Shown: one piece after another, positions 1 to 5,323 of the stretch
Layout: each line of letters begins with the position of its first letter
How positions within the stretch are numbered: position 1 is the stretch's first letter
DNA from: Bacteroidota bacterium
GTDB taxonomy: Bacteria; Bacteroidota; Ignavibacteria; Palsa-1295
DNA length: 5,323 nucleotides
Direction: 5' to 3'
Assembly: GCA_025363505.1 (NCBI GenBank)
Contig: JANYDV010000320.1
Span: 1 to 5,323, forward strand
The notes under the pieces: generated by a model
The model's database searches: none
What the model was told of the DNA's origin: nothing
Seen by the model: the letters and a program-made list of their open reading frames with translations, nothing else
Program-made: the position numbers and the translations under genes

Positions 1-1
1 T

Positions 2-532
2 ATCAGCCCTAACACGATCACCAGAACAGGAAAACATCTTACGATCACGGGTAACCCAGAATTACAATCATTACCAAACGGTAAGATTGTGGAGTTGCAG
101 TATCGAGTATTTCTGACCAAAGACTCTGCAACGGACATCACAATATCGAATCTGAAACTTAATGGCGGTGGAAATAACTCGTTATGTGCACCGAAGATCA
201 CCAACACCAACACCGCATTTAGCTATCGCTTCGAGTGTGCCGATCACAACTTGCAACGATACTTGAACAATCAACTGCCGCTTAAAATAGTAAGCTTGCG
301 TCCGAATCCTGCAAAAGATGCGATCACGATAGACTTCCGAACAAACAAAAAAGACGACTGTACGATTGAGATTATTGATCTGCTTGGGAATACGATTTCC
401 TCGTATGTTGCGCATCCAAGTGAATCACCGACGATGACTCTTCCGATCGGTAGTCTGGCTAATGGTTCGTACATCATTCGTTTGCAACAGCAATTGAATA
501 CCATTTCACAACGATTTGTGAAAGAACAATAG
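2..532 (+). CDS. C-terminal part of a secreted protein with a T9SS type A sorting domain (5' partial)
   Basis: The reading frame is open from base 2 to the TAG at 530-532 and gives 176 residues; the true start lies upstream of the window, so the internal GTG at 89 is not taken as a start. The last ~80 residues match the Por/type IX secretion C-terminal domain: a first strand with the S-x-x-P-N-P-A-x-D block (fragment residues 98-106), a middle I-x-I-x-D-L-x-G block (about 122-129), then L-x-x-G-x-Y-I-I-R-L (about 150-161) and a basic end R-F-V-K-E-Q. In the family this domain directs export across the outer membrane and is removed or used for surface attachment. The preceding ~90 residues are beta-rich with two cysteines (residues 62 and 79) and resemble a cohesin-like sandwich of secreted FCB proteins; that part is a guess. 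The function of the passenger cannot be told from this fragment. purF follows on the same strand after a gap of 35-128 bases, depending on its start. Confidence 0.85.
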   Translation: MSPNTITRTGKHLTITGNPELQSLPNGKIVELQYRVFLTKDSATDITISNLKLNGGGNNSLCAPKITNTNTAFSYRFECADHNLQRYLNNQLPLKIVSLRPNPAKDAITIDFRTNKKDDCTIEIIDLLGNTISSYVAHPSESPTMTLPIGSLANGSYIIRLQQQLNTISQRFVKEQ

Positions 533-660
533 GGATAATGGAATGACAGTTCGTTCGACGTTGTTTTGTGCTTGCTTTCCACCAATTCAAACGCGATACA
601 CGAGTGAATGAAACCTTGTTCCCCATTTTGCAAGCCGGAAGCGATGATCGCCAGTATCAC

Positions 661-2214
661 GTGTCCTGCGAAACTTGTACAACTCACTCACACGCAAAAG
701 CCGAAATAGACAAACCACAATCAAACTGTGGTGTCGTCGGAGTTTTTAATCATCCGCAAGCCGCCGTTATCGCATATTATTCGTTGCATTCATTGCAACA
801 TCGGGGTCAGGAAGCAGCAGGAATACTTACTGCCGACTGGGACAACAGCAAAAAAACACCAACTCGCAAGTTCAATATTTATAAAGATCACGGCTTAGTG
901 CTCGGTATCTTTCAGGATTCGAATATTCTGACGAAGATACTCACCGGAGATTCTGCCCTTGCACACAACCGCTACTCGACCACCGGAGCCAGCGGAAAAA
1001 CAGAGAACATTCAGCCGTTTTATATGCAATATCGCGGCGGAAATTTCGGGCTGGCACATAACGGAAACTTGACGAACACTCATTCCCTTCACGAAGAACT
1101 TAAAGAAAAAGGCACGATCTTCCAGACCAGTACTGACAGCGAAATTATTTTACATCTTGTTGCGCGTTCAAAACAACATGAACAACTTGCGCAAATTCGT
1201 GACGCGTTGCAACAAACACTTGGCGCATACTCGCTTGCTCTTTTAACTGATACAGCACTCATTGGTGCTCGCGATCCGCATGGCATACGTCCGCTTGCTA
1301 TCGGACGTTTAAAAAATCCTAACGGCGAATGGTCGTATATGCTCGCAAGCGAAACGTGTGCATTTGATATTGTCAATGCGGAATACATTCGCGACGTCGC
1401 GCCGAATGAAATTGTCGTCATAGATCAGGATACCGTTAAGACGGGAATGATTAAGTCATTGCGCATTAGCGACAACCCTCCAACACCGCACCATTGCATT
1501 TTTGAGTACGTATATTTTGCTCGCCCCGATTCACGAATTTTTGAAGAGAACGTGGACAAAGTACGTCGCAAACTCGGTAAAAATCTTGCTGCCGAAAGCC
1601 CCGTCACTCCGCTTGGTGATCGCCGCGTTACAGTAATCAACGTACCCGATTCATCGAACACTGCAACACTCGGCTTTGTATCACAAAATAACAAAGAAGG
1701 TAACCCGTCAAAATATGAGATCGGTTTGATCCGCTCGCATTATGTCGGCAGAACATTCATCCAACCCGGGCAAGATAATCGGGAGATGAAAGTAAAAGTA
1801 AAGTTTAATATCGTTCGCGGCGTGCTTCGCAACCGACGTATTGTAGTCGTTGATGATTCGATTGTTCGTGGCACGACCAGCAAATCGCTCGTCAAACTTA
1901 TCCGTGAAGCCAACCCCAAAGAAGTGCATATGCGTATCACTTCGCCGCCAATCACTCATCCGTGCAAATACGGAATGGACTTCCCCAGCAAAGGCGAACT
2001 CATCGCCAACAGTCATCATATAGATGCCGAAGAAATCGGTTTATCGCTGGGTGTTGATTCGCTAAAATATCTTTCGGTAGAAAAATTATTAGAAAGTGTA
2101 CCGCACACCAACCGCAAAGGCGACCCCATCAGCTATTGCACAGCCTGCTTCACCGGCAACTATCCCGTCCCGATAGATGAAGAAGCAATGGAACAAGTCG
2201 AGAACGACGATTAA
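661..2214 (+). CDS. purF: Amidophosphoribosyltransferase (glutamine PRPP amidotransferase)
   Basis: This cytosolic enzyme makes 5-phosphoribosylamine from PRPP and glutamine, the first committed step of purine synthesis. From GTG 661 it has 517 residues. The class II glutaminase domain begins at Cys23 (CGVVGVF), the expected N-terminal nucleophile after propeptide removal, followed by LQHRGQEAAGI (45-55), HNRYSTTG (102-109), HNGNLTN (133-139) and TDSE (158-161). The phosphoribosyltransferase half carries FARPDS, YVGRTFIQP and the PRPP loop VVVDDSIVRGTTS (395-407). Four cysteines at the family's [4Fe-4S] positions are present: Cys279 (CIFEY), Cys435 (HPCKYG), Cys493 and Cys496 (CTAC). No in-frame ATG precedes Cys23; GTG 568 and GTG 604 are alternatives giving 548 or 536 residues, and none has a convincing Shine-Dalgarno site. 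I chose 661 because it gives a propeptide (22 residues) nearer the usual short length, and codons 568-660 look less coding-like. Function is secure; the start is not. Confidence 0.96.
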   Translation: MSCETCTTHSHAKAEIDKPQSNCGVVGVFNHPQAAVIAYYSLHSLQHRGQEAAGILTADWDNSKKTPTRKFNIYKDHGLVLGIFQDSNILTKILTGDSALAHNRYSTTGASGKTENIQPFYMQYRGGNFGLAHNGNLTNTHSLHEELKEKGTIFQTSTDSEIILHLVARSKQHEQLAQIRDALQQTLGAYSLALLTDTALIGARDPHGIRPLAIGRLKNPNGEWSYMLASETCAFDIVNAEYIRDVAPNEIVVIDQDTVKTGMIKSLRISDNPPTPHHCIFEYVYFARPDSRIFEENVDKVRRKLGKNLAAESPVTPLGDRRVTVINVPDSSNTATLGFVSQNNKEGNPSKYEIGLIRSHYVGRTFIQPGQDNREMKVKVKFNIVRGVLRNRRIVVVDDSIVRGTTSKSLVKLIREANPKEVHMRITSPPITHPCKYGMDFPSKGELIANSHHIDAEEIGLSLGVDSLKYLSVEKLLESVPHTNRKGDPISYCTACFTGNYPVPIDEEAMEQVENDD

Positions 2215-2439
2215 TTAATAAGCAGTCTCTTTAAACTCCTTTAGGAACAGCATAGTAAGTAGTTGGTGGGAAATTTACGGCTATGTTTTTTAATTAAAGA
2301 CGCCTTAATGGCATAATGTTTCTAACAATAGCTTTTTGACCAAGAAAACTCGGATATAAGTTTGGACAAAAATACCTGTAAAGACAAACCGTTGAGCAGA
2401 GCGAGTGCTCCATAAATATTTTTCTACGAGGGAGAATAG
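2215..2439. other. Non-coding gap between convergent genes
   Basis: These 225 bases separate the stop of purF (+) from the stop of the DUF4397-like gene (-). They are AT-rich and hold no reading frame beyond a handful of codons on either strand. Apart from the weak terminator candidate at 2249-2291 there is a small imperfect dyad, ATTAAAG (2293-2299) with CTTAAT (2304-2309), and a five-pair dyad, GAGCA (2394-2398) with TGCTC (2406-2410), neither followed by a T-run in a useful orientation. I see no tRNA, repeat array or mobile-element end. Confidence 0.7.
2249..2291 (+). terminator. Weak candidate terminator after purF
   Basis: AGCATAG (2249-2255) can pair with CTATGTT (2281-2287), a seven-pair stem including one G-U pair, and the second arm runs into six T residues (2286-2291). 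The loop is 25 bases, which is long for an intrinsic terminator, and the stem is AT-rich. It lies 35 bases beyond the purF stop, where a terminator between convergent genes would be expected. Position and T-run support it; the poor stem keeps confidence low. Confidence 0.25.
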
Positions 2440-3249
2440 TTACTCGGCGTCAATAATAAATTTATCGTTGCCCAGGCCTCGGATGCCTACTAACCTTGCG
2501 GTGTAGTAATGCCCTTCTTCAAAATTGAGAGATGTACTATAGGATTGAGTTTGGTCGATCTCGCTTCTGGCGAAGACATTATGAAAACCAACCGGAATGA
2601 GTACATAATTTCTCATTTCCTGATAGAGTACCGCACCCGGAGGATTATTGAACAGTGGTGATGCGTCGCTGTTATCAAGATGAATGTTCACACTTGGTTC
2701 GGGTTGCGGATAGTCGGGCAAGCCGTTGACAAATCGGAAATAACAAAAACCTTTGGGCGCAGGTACTTTTTTTAAGCTGTCATTCGCAAACAACGGAAAT
2801 ATGCCGGAATCACGTGTTTGGAAAATCAGTATCGAAGTCAGCGAAAATGATTTGAGTGAATCAGCCGGAATGGAAATGCTATCAAATCGCTGAGTCCCCG
2901 GTAGTGGTCCTGTGAAATATGACGCATAAAGCACGAAAGGCGAATCGTTACGGATCGGTAAATATTTCTGATCTATTTGCGAAGAAGCAGTTGTAAACGG
3001 TGAACTTGCAAGTGGCGAAGATTTGAGTACGACCGTACTACCGTTATCAAGAATAGCAAGAAATCGGATAAATGCCGGTCCGGTAGGTTTGATGGTATCG
3101 CGATGAATGACGGTATCAGTATCGTGGAGCGTTTCGTAATCTACAGTATGAGCACAATTTATCGAGAGGGTTGCAATAAACGGGATAACGACGAATAACT
3201 CCAGTAGGAGGATGATAAGATCTCGTTTACTTGGTCGAATTTTCGACAT
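2440..3249 (-). CDS. Exported protein, possible lipoprotein, with DUF4397-like domain
   Basis: From ATG 3249 the product has 269 residues. The N-terminus has a basic stretch (KIRPSKRD) then about 20 hydrophobic residues ending in L-S-I-N-C (Cys32), so it is exported; the cysteine suggests lipid attachment, but Asn just before it departs from the usual Gly/Ala/Ser lipobox. A polar Asp/Thr/His-rich linker follows. The C-terminal part (about 169-255) has the DUF4397 pattern: C-Y-F-R-F-V-N-G-L-P-D, a V-N-I-H-L-D strand, P-L-F-N-N, a V-L-I-P-V-G-F-H-N-V turn and E-E-G-H-Y-Y-T-A-R-L-V-G. Residues 58-150 (A-F-I-R-F-L-A-I-L-D onward) may be a second, diverged copy. DUF4397 proteins are surface or envelope proteins of unknown role. 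Alternative starts ATG 3282 and GTG 3285 add 11-12 residues (SERHPSII) before the basic stretch; I preferred ATG 3249 because it gives a normal signal-peptide n-region. It has no T9SS sorting domain. It is transcribed away from the mutase gene and towards purF. Confidence 0.75.
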   Translation of the reverse strand: MSKIRPSKRDLIILLLELFVVIPFIATLSINCAHTVDYETLHDTDTVIHRDTIKPTGPAFIRFLAILDNGSTVVLKSSPLASSPFTTASSQIDQKYLPIRNDSPFVLYASYFTGPLPGTQRFDSISIPADSLKSFSLTSILIFQTRDSGIFPLFANDSLKKVPAPKGFCYFRFVNGLPDYPQPEPSVNIHLDNSDASPLFNNPPGAVLYQEMRNYVLIPVGFHNVFARSEIDQTQSYSTSLNFEEGHYYTARLVGIRGLGNDKFIIDAE

Positions 3250-3283
3250 ATTGATAATAGATGGGTGCCTTTCACTTCCCATC

Positions 3284-3299
3284 ACTTACGAACTTACGA
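3284..3299. repeat. Tandem duplicated octamer ACTTACGA x2
   Basis: ACTTACGA occurs twice head to tail (3284-3291 and 3292-3299). A further ACTTAC lies at 3385-3390, directly before the mutase ATG. The pair sits at the upstream edge of the minus-strand gene, partly inside it if GTG 3285 is the start. It could be an operator half-site pair or a simple replication-slippage duplication; the sequence alone does not decide. Confidence 0.5.
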
Positions 3300-3311
3300 A
3301 AGTTTTGTGAC

Positions 3312-3373
3312 GGGGGTGGTAAAATATGGAAAAATGTGGGAAATAGATTTACCCCCTCTCGGTGTTCCATATT
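3312..3373. promoter_or_regulatory. Interleaved inverted repeats in the divergent intergenic region
   Basis: Two inverted repeats overlap in an A-B-A'-B' order. Pair A is GGTAAA (3318-3323) with TTTACC (3348-3353), extendable past a T/C mismatch with G-rich against C-rich flanks (3312-3316 with 3355-3359); an alternative register pairs GGGGGT (3312-3317) with ACCCCC (3351-3356). Pair B is a perfect nine-base repeat, AATATGGAA (3323-3331) with TTCCATATT (3365-3373). As RNA these would be mutually exclusive hairpins or a pseudoknot in a mutase leader; as DNA, the pair B centres are 42 bases apart, about four helical turns. A TAGATT (3344-3349) resembles a -10 box for the mutase without a matching -35. 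A regulatory role is inference. Confidence 0.35.
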
Positions 3374-3390
3374 GACATTAATTCACTTAC

Positions 3391-4956
3391 ATGAATTCTA
3401 AACTGAGAAAACAGACCTTCGAGACCCCTTCGGCAATACCGATTGAGCGAATATATACCGATTCGCAACATAGCGAAGATGCGGATGAATATCCATTTAC
3501 AAGAGGTGTCTATAAAGAGATGTATCGATCACGTCTCTGGACAATGCGTCAGTACGCAGGTTTTGGTAGTGCGGCAGAATCGAACAAGCGATACAAATTT
3601 CTTCTCGCCAGCGGCACGACCGGTCTTTCGGTAGCATTTGATCTGCCAACGCAGATTGGCTATGACTCGGACCACCCAATGGCTGAAGGCGAAGTTGGAA
3701 AAGTGGGAGTACCAATAGATGCACTCACTGATTTTGATGTACTCTTTGACGGGATAGAACTGGCAAAGATTACGACGTCAATGACAATCAATGCTACTGC
3801 AAGTATATTACTGGCGCTGTATGTCGCAAAAGCGAAACAACAACAGGCGAATCTTAAACAATTATCCGGCACGGTACAGAATGATATTCTGAAAGAATAT
3901 GCGGCTCGCGGTACTTATATCTACCCGCCAAGCTCGTCGATGCGGATTATTACCGATATGTTTGCATGGTGTGCAAACGAGTTGCCATCTTGGAATACCA
4001 TTTCTATCAGCGGCTATCACATTCGTGAGGCTGGCTCGACGGCTATTCAGGAAATTGCATTTACACTTTCAAATGGTTTGGCATACGTCAAAGCTGCTGT
4101 TGATGCCGGACTCAATATAGATGACTTCGCGCCCCGGTTGTCATTCTTTTTTAATTCACATCTCAATTTTTTCGAAGAAATAGCAAAATTTCGCGCAGCC
4201 AGAACACTGTGGGCTGAGTTGATGAAGGATCGGTACAACCCGAAAAAATCGGAGTCACTGAAACTACGATTTCATACGCAGACCGCAGGATCGAGCCTTA
4301 CGGCACAGCAGATTGAAAACAATATTGTCCGAACCACGATTGAGGCAATGGCGGCAGTATTAGGTGGTACGCAGTCATTGCATACAAATGCAAAAGACGA
4401 AGCTCTTGCTTTGCCAACAGAAACTTCTGCGCGAACGGCACTGCGAACACAACAAGTCATTGCCTATGAAAGCGGCATTGCCGACACCGTTGACCCGTTA
4501 GCCGGAAGTTATTATGTTGAACATTTGACCAGTGAGTTGATCAATAGAAGCAGGACCTTGATTTTACAGATTGACTCGATGGGCGGAGCGGTTGCGGCGA
4601 TAGAAGCCGGTTTTATTCAAGATCAAATCGCTAACAGCGCATACGAATTCCAGAAGCGCATCGAAACCAAAGAAGATATTGTCGTTGGTGTCAATGATTT
4701 TATTTCGACGGAGACAGTCGTCCCCACGATACAAAAGATCGATCCGGCACTTGAACAAGAACAAGTCGAAAAAATCCGGGCACTTCGCAACCAACGTAAT
4801 AATGACACCGCACAACAGGCGCGAGCGAGTATTGAGCAAGCGGCGCGTGACGGGTCAAACCTGATGCCGCATATCATTACCGCTGTCGAGCAGTCAGTTA
4901 CACTCGGCGAGATCTCGGACACGATGAGATCAGTATTCGGAGAGTACGGAGTATAA
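3391..4956 (+). CDS. Methylmalonyl-CoA mutase, catalytic (large) subunit of the split type
   Basis: This cobalamin-dependent acyl-CoA mutase interconverts (R)-methylmalonyl-CoA and succinyl-CoA. The 521 residues cover the substrate-binding TIM barrel: F-T-R-G-V-Y (36-41), TMRQYAGFGSA (51-61), GLSVAFDLPTQIGYDSDHP (78-96), QNDILKEY (163-170), ISISGYHIREAGST (204-217), FAPRLSFFF (246-254), HTQTAG (295-300), GGTQSLHTN (325-333) and VDPLAGSYYVE (367-377). By motif position Tyr55 and Arg173 correspond to the Tyr and Arg that read the methylmalonyl carboxylate; isobutyryl-CoA mutase has Phe and Gln there, so methylmalonyl-CoA is the likely substrate. His210 in GYH is the conserved active-site histidine. 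The protein stops at L-G-E-I-S-D-T-M-R-S-V-F-G-E-Y-G-V, the normal end of this domain, and no cobalamin-binding D-x-H-x-x-G region follows, so a separate small subunit of roughly 130-150 residues must be encoded elsewhere. Start is ATG 3391, with no Shine-Dalgarno site. It probably forms an operon with the downstream ATPase gene. Confidence 0.93.
   Translation: MNSKLRKQTFETPSAIPIERIYTDSQHSEDADEYPFTRGVYKEMYRSRLWTMRQYAGFGSAAESNKRYKFLLASGTTGLSVAFDLPTQIGYDSDHPMAEGEVGKVGVPIDALTDFDVLFDGIELAKITTSMTINATASILLALYVAKAKQQQANLKQLSGTVQNDILKEYAARGTYIYPPSSSMRIITDMFAWCANELPSWNTISISGYHIREAGSTAIQEIAFTLSNGLAYVKAAVDAGLNIDDFAPRLSFFFNSHLNFFEEIAKFRAARTLWAELMKDRYNPKKSESLKLRFHTQTAGSSLTAQQIENNIVRTTIEAMAAVLGGTQSLHTNAKDEALALPTETSARTALRTQQVIAYESGIADTVDPLAGSYYVEHLTSELINRSRTLILQIDSMGGAVAAIEAGFIQDQIANSAYEFQKRIETKEDIVVGVNDFISTETVVPTIQKIDPALEQEQVEKIRALRNQRNNDTAQQARASIEQAARDGSNLMPHIITAVEQSVTLGEISDTMRSVFGEYGV
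4948..4951 (+). promoter_or_regulatory. Shine-Dalgarno-like GGAG for the lolD-like gene
   Basis: GGAG lies within the last codons of the mutase gene, ten bases before ATG 4962. It is the clearest ribosome-binding-like site in the window and supports that ATG and translational coupling with the mutase, whose stop is only five bases before the start. Confidence 0.4.
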
Positions 4957-4961
4957 AAGAA

Positions 4962-5323
4962 ATGTCAGCAATAATCGAAGTAAAACATCTCACAAAAGAA
5001 TTGATGACGAAGACCTCACAAGGGGTGGTCGCAACAGAAATCCTCCACGATCTGAACCTGACTTTTGAACGTGGCGAGTTTTGTGCAATCACCGGACCTT
5101 CCGGTTCTGGGAAATCAACACTGCTCTATTTGCTCGGCGGGTTAGATCAACCAACCAGTGGCGATATTTTTTTTGATAATGAGCATATCAGTGAATACGA
5201 AGAAGATGATCTTGTCGAATTGCGAAACGAAAAAGTCGGTTTTATTTATCAATTCCATTTTTTGCTTCCCGAATTCTCCGCACTTGAGAATGTAATGATG
5301 CCCCTGCTCGCTCGAGAAACAAT
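4962..5323 (+). CDS. lolD: LolD-like ABC transporter ATP-binding protein (3' partial)
   Basis: The first 120 codons are visible; the frame is open at the window end, and the family is usually about 220-235 residues. The product is a cytoplasmic ATPase. Residues 4-44 form the usual first ABC strands; Walker A is GPSGSGKST (45-53), followed by LLYLLGGLDQPTSGDI. The Q-loop region, F-I-Y-Q-F-H-F-L-L-P-E-F-S-A-L-E-N-V (94-111), is very close to LolD, the ATPase of the LolCDE complex that releases outer-membrane lipoproteins from the inner membrane; MacB- and FtsE-type ATPases are relatives and cannot be fully excluded from half a protein. Signature motif, Walker B and H-loop lie beyond the window. 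The start is ATG 4962, five bases after the mutase stop with GGAG at 4948-4951, so the two genes are probably cotranscribed. A LolC/E-type permease may lie downstream or elsewhere. Confidence 0.88.
   Translation, partial: MSAIIEVKHLTKELMTKTSQGVVATEILHDLNLTFERGEFCAITGPSGSGKSTLLYLLGGLDQPTSGDIFFDNEHISEYEEDDLVELRNEKVGFIYQFHFLLPEFSALENVMMPLLARET

Noticed and set aside
534..539. GATAAT as a -10 box for purF
   Set aside because: It matches five of six positions but no -35 lies at a usable distance upstream, and it overlaps the immediate end of the preceding gene; it is too weak to list as a promoter.
538..546. ATG GAA TGA in the same frame as purF, suggesting a longer purF with an internal stop
   Set aside because: The three-codon frame closes at TGA 544-546, there is no sign of conserved PurF sequence upstream of the D-K-P-x-x-x-C block, and GTG starts downstream are sufficient.
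271..687. 138-codon minus-strand open frame spanning the end of the T9SS gene and the start of purF
   Set aside because: It lies antisense to the well-supported T9SS sorting domain and to the purF N-terminus, and its translation is a low-complexity mirror of those codons rather than a domain.
608..709. Short ATG-initiated frame of 33 codons in the purF leader region
   Set aside because: It overlaps purF in another frame, has no ribosome-binding site, and its product shows no recognisable pattern.
2394..2410. GAGCA/TGCTC hairpin as a terminator for the minus-strand DUF4397-like gene
   Set aside because: It has only five pairs, and on the minus strand no T-run follows it.
3372..3377. Perfect -35 consensus TTGACA just before the mutase gene
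   Set aside because: It ends 13 bases before the mutase ATG, so the matching -10 would fall inside the coding sequence (around 3395-3400, a poor match) and transcription would start after the ATG.
3301..3390. Cobalamin riboswitch in front of the B12-dependent mutase
   Set aside because: The gap is too short for the ~200-base element, and I see no B12-box-like sequence; the mutase family uses B12 as cofactor and is not normally under this riboswitch.
4564..4922. Minus-strand open frames inside the mutase gene
   Set aside because: They are antisense to a fully conserved enzyme domain, and their translations show no domain or sensible start context.

Overview
The window looks like ordinary chromosome from a diderm (two-membrane) bacterium of the Bacteroidota/Ignavibacteria/Kapabacteria side of the FCB group. 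Three things point there: a type IX secretion C-terminal sorting domain, a LolD-type lipoprotein-release ATPase, and genes largely without Shine-Dalgarno sites. The lineage call is an inference from gene families; no rRNA or other phylogenetic marker is present.

Layout from left to right. (1) Positions 2-532 (+) hold the C-terminal end of a secreted protein with a T9SS type A sorting domain; its start lies outside the window. (2) Positions 661-2214 (+) hold purF, glutamine PRPP amidotransferase, with catalytic Cys, PRPP loop and all four iron-sulfur cysteines; the start codon is uncertain (GTG 568, 604 or 661). (3) Positions 2215-2439 are non-coding between convergent genes, with one weak terminator candidate. 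(4) Positions 2440-3249 (-) hold an exported, possibly lipid-anchored protein with a DUF4397-like C-terminal half. (5) Positions 3250-3390 form a divergent intergenic region (about 105 bp if the lipoprotein starts at 3285 instead) with a tandem octamer and two interleaved inverted repeats. (6) Positions 3391-4956 (+) hold the catalytic (TIM-barrel) subunit of a split methylmalonyl-CoA mutase that lacks the cobalamin-binding domain. (7) Positions 4962-5323 (+) hold the 5' part of a lolD-like ABC ATPase, five bases behind the mutase and cut by the window end.

The genes do not form one pathway. PurF is purine biosynthesis; the mutase belongs to propionyl-CoA/succinyl-CoA interconversion; LolD, the DUF4397 protein and the T9SS cargo concern the cell envelope and secretion. 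The only apparent operon is mutase-lolD, and that pairing has no obvious functional logic. I see no mobile element, CRISPR array, tRNA or rRNA, and nothing that amounts to a new multi-gene system. The least explained stretch is the structured intergenic DNA at 3284-3397 in front of the mutase.
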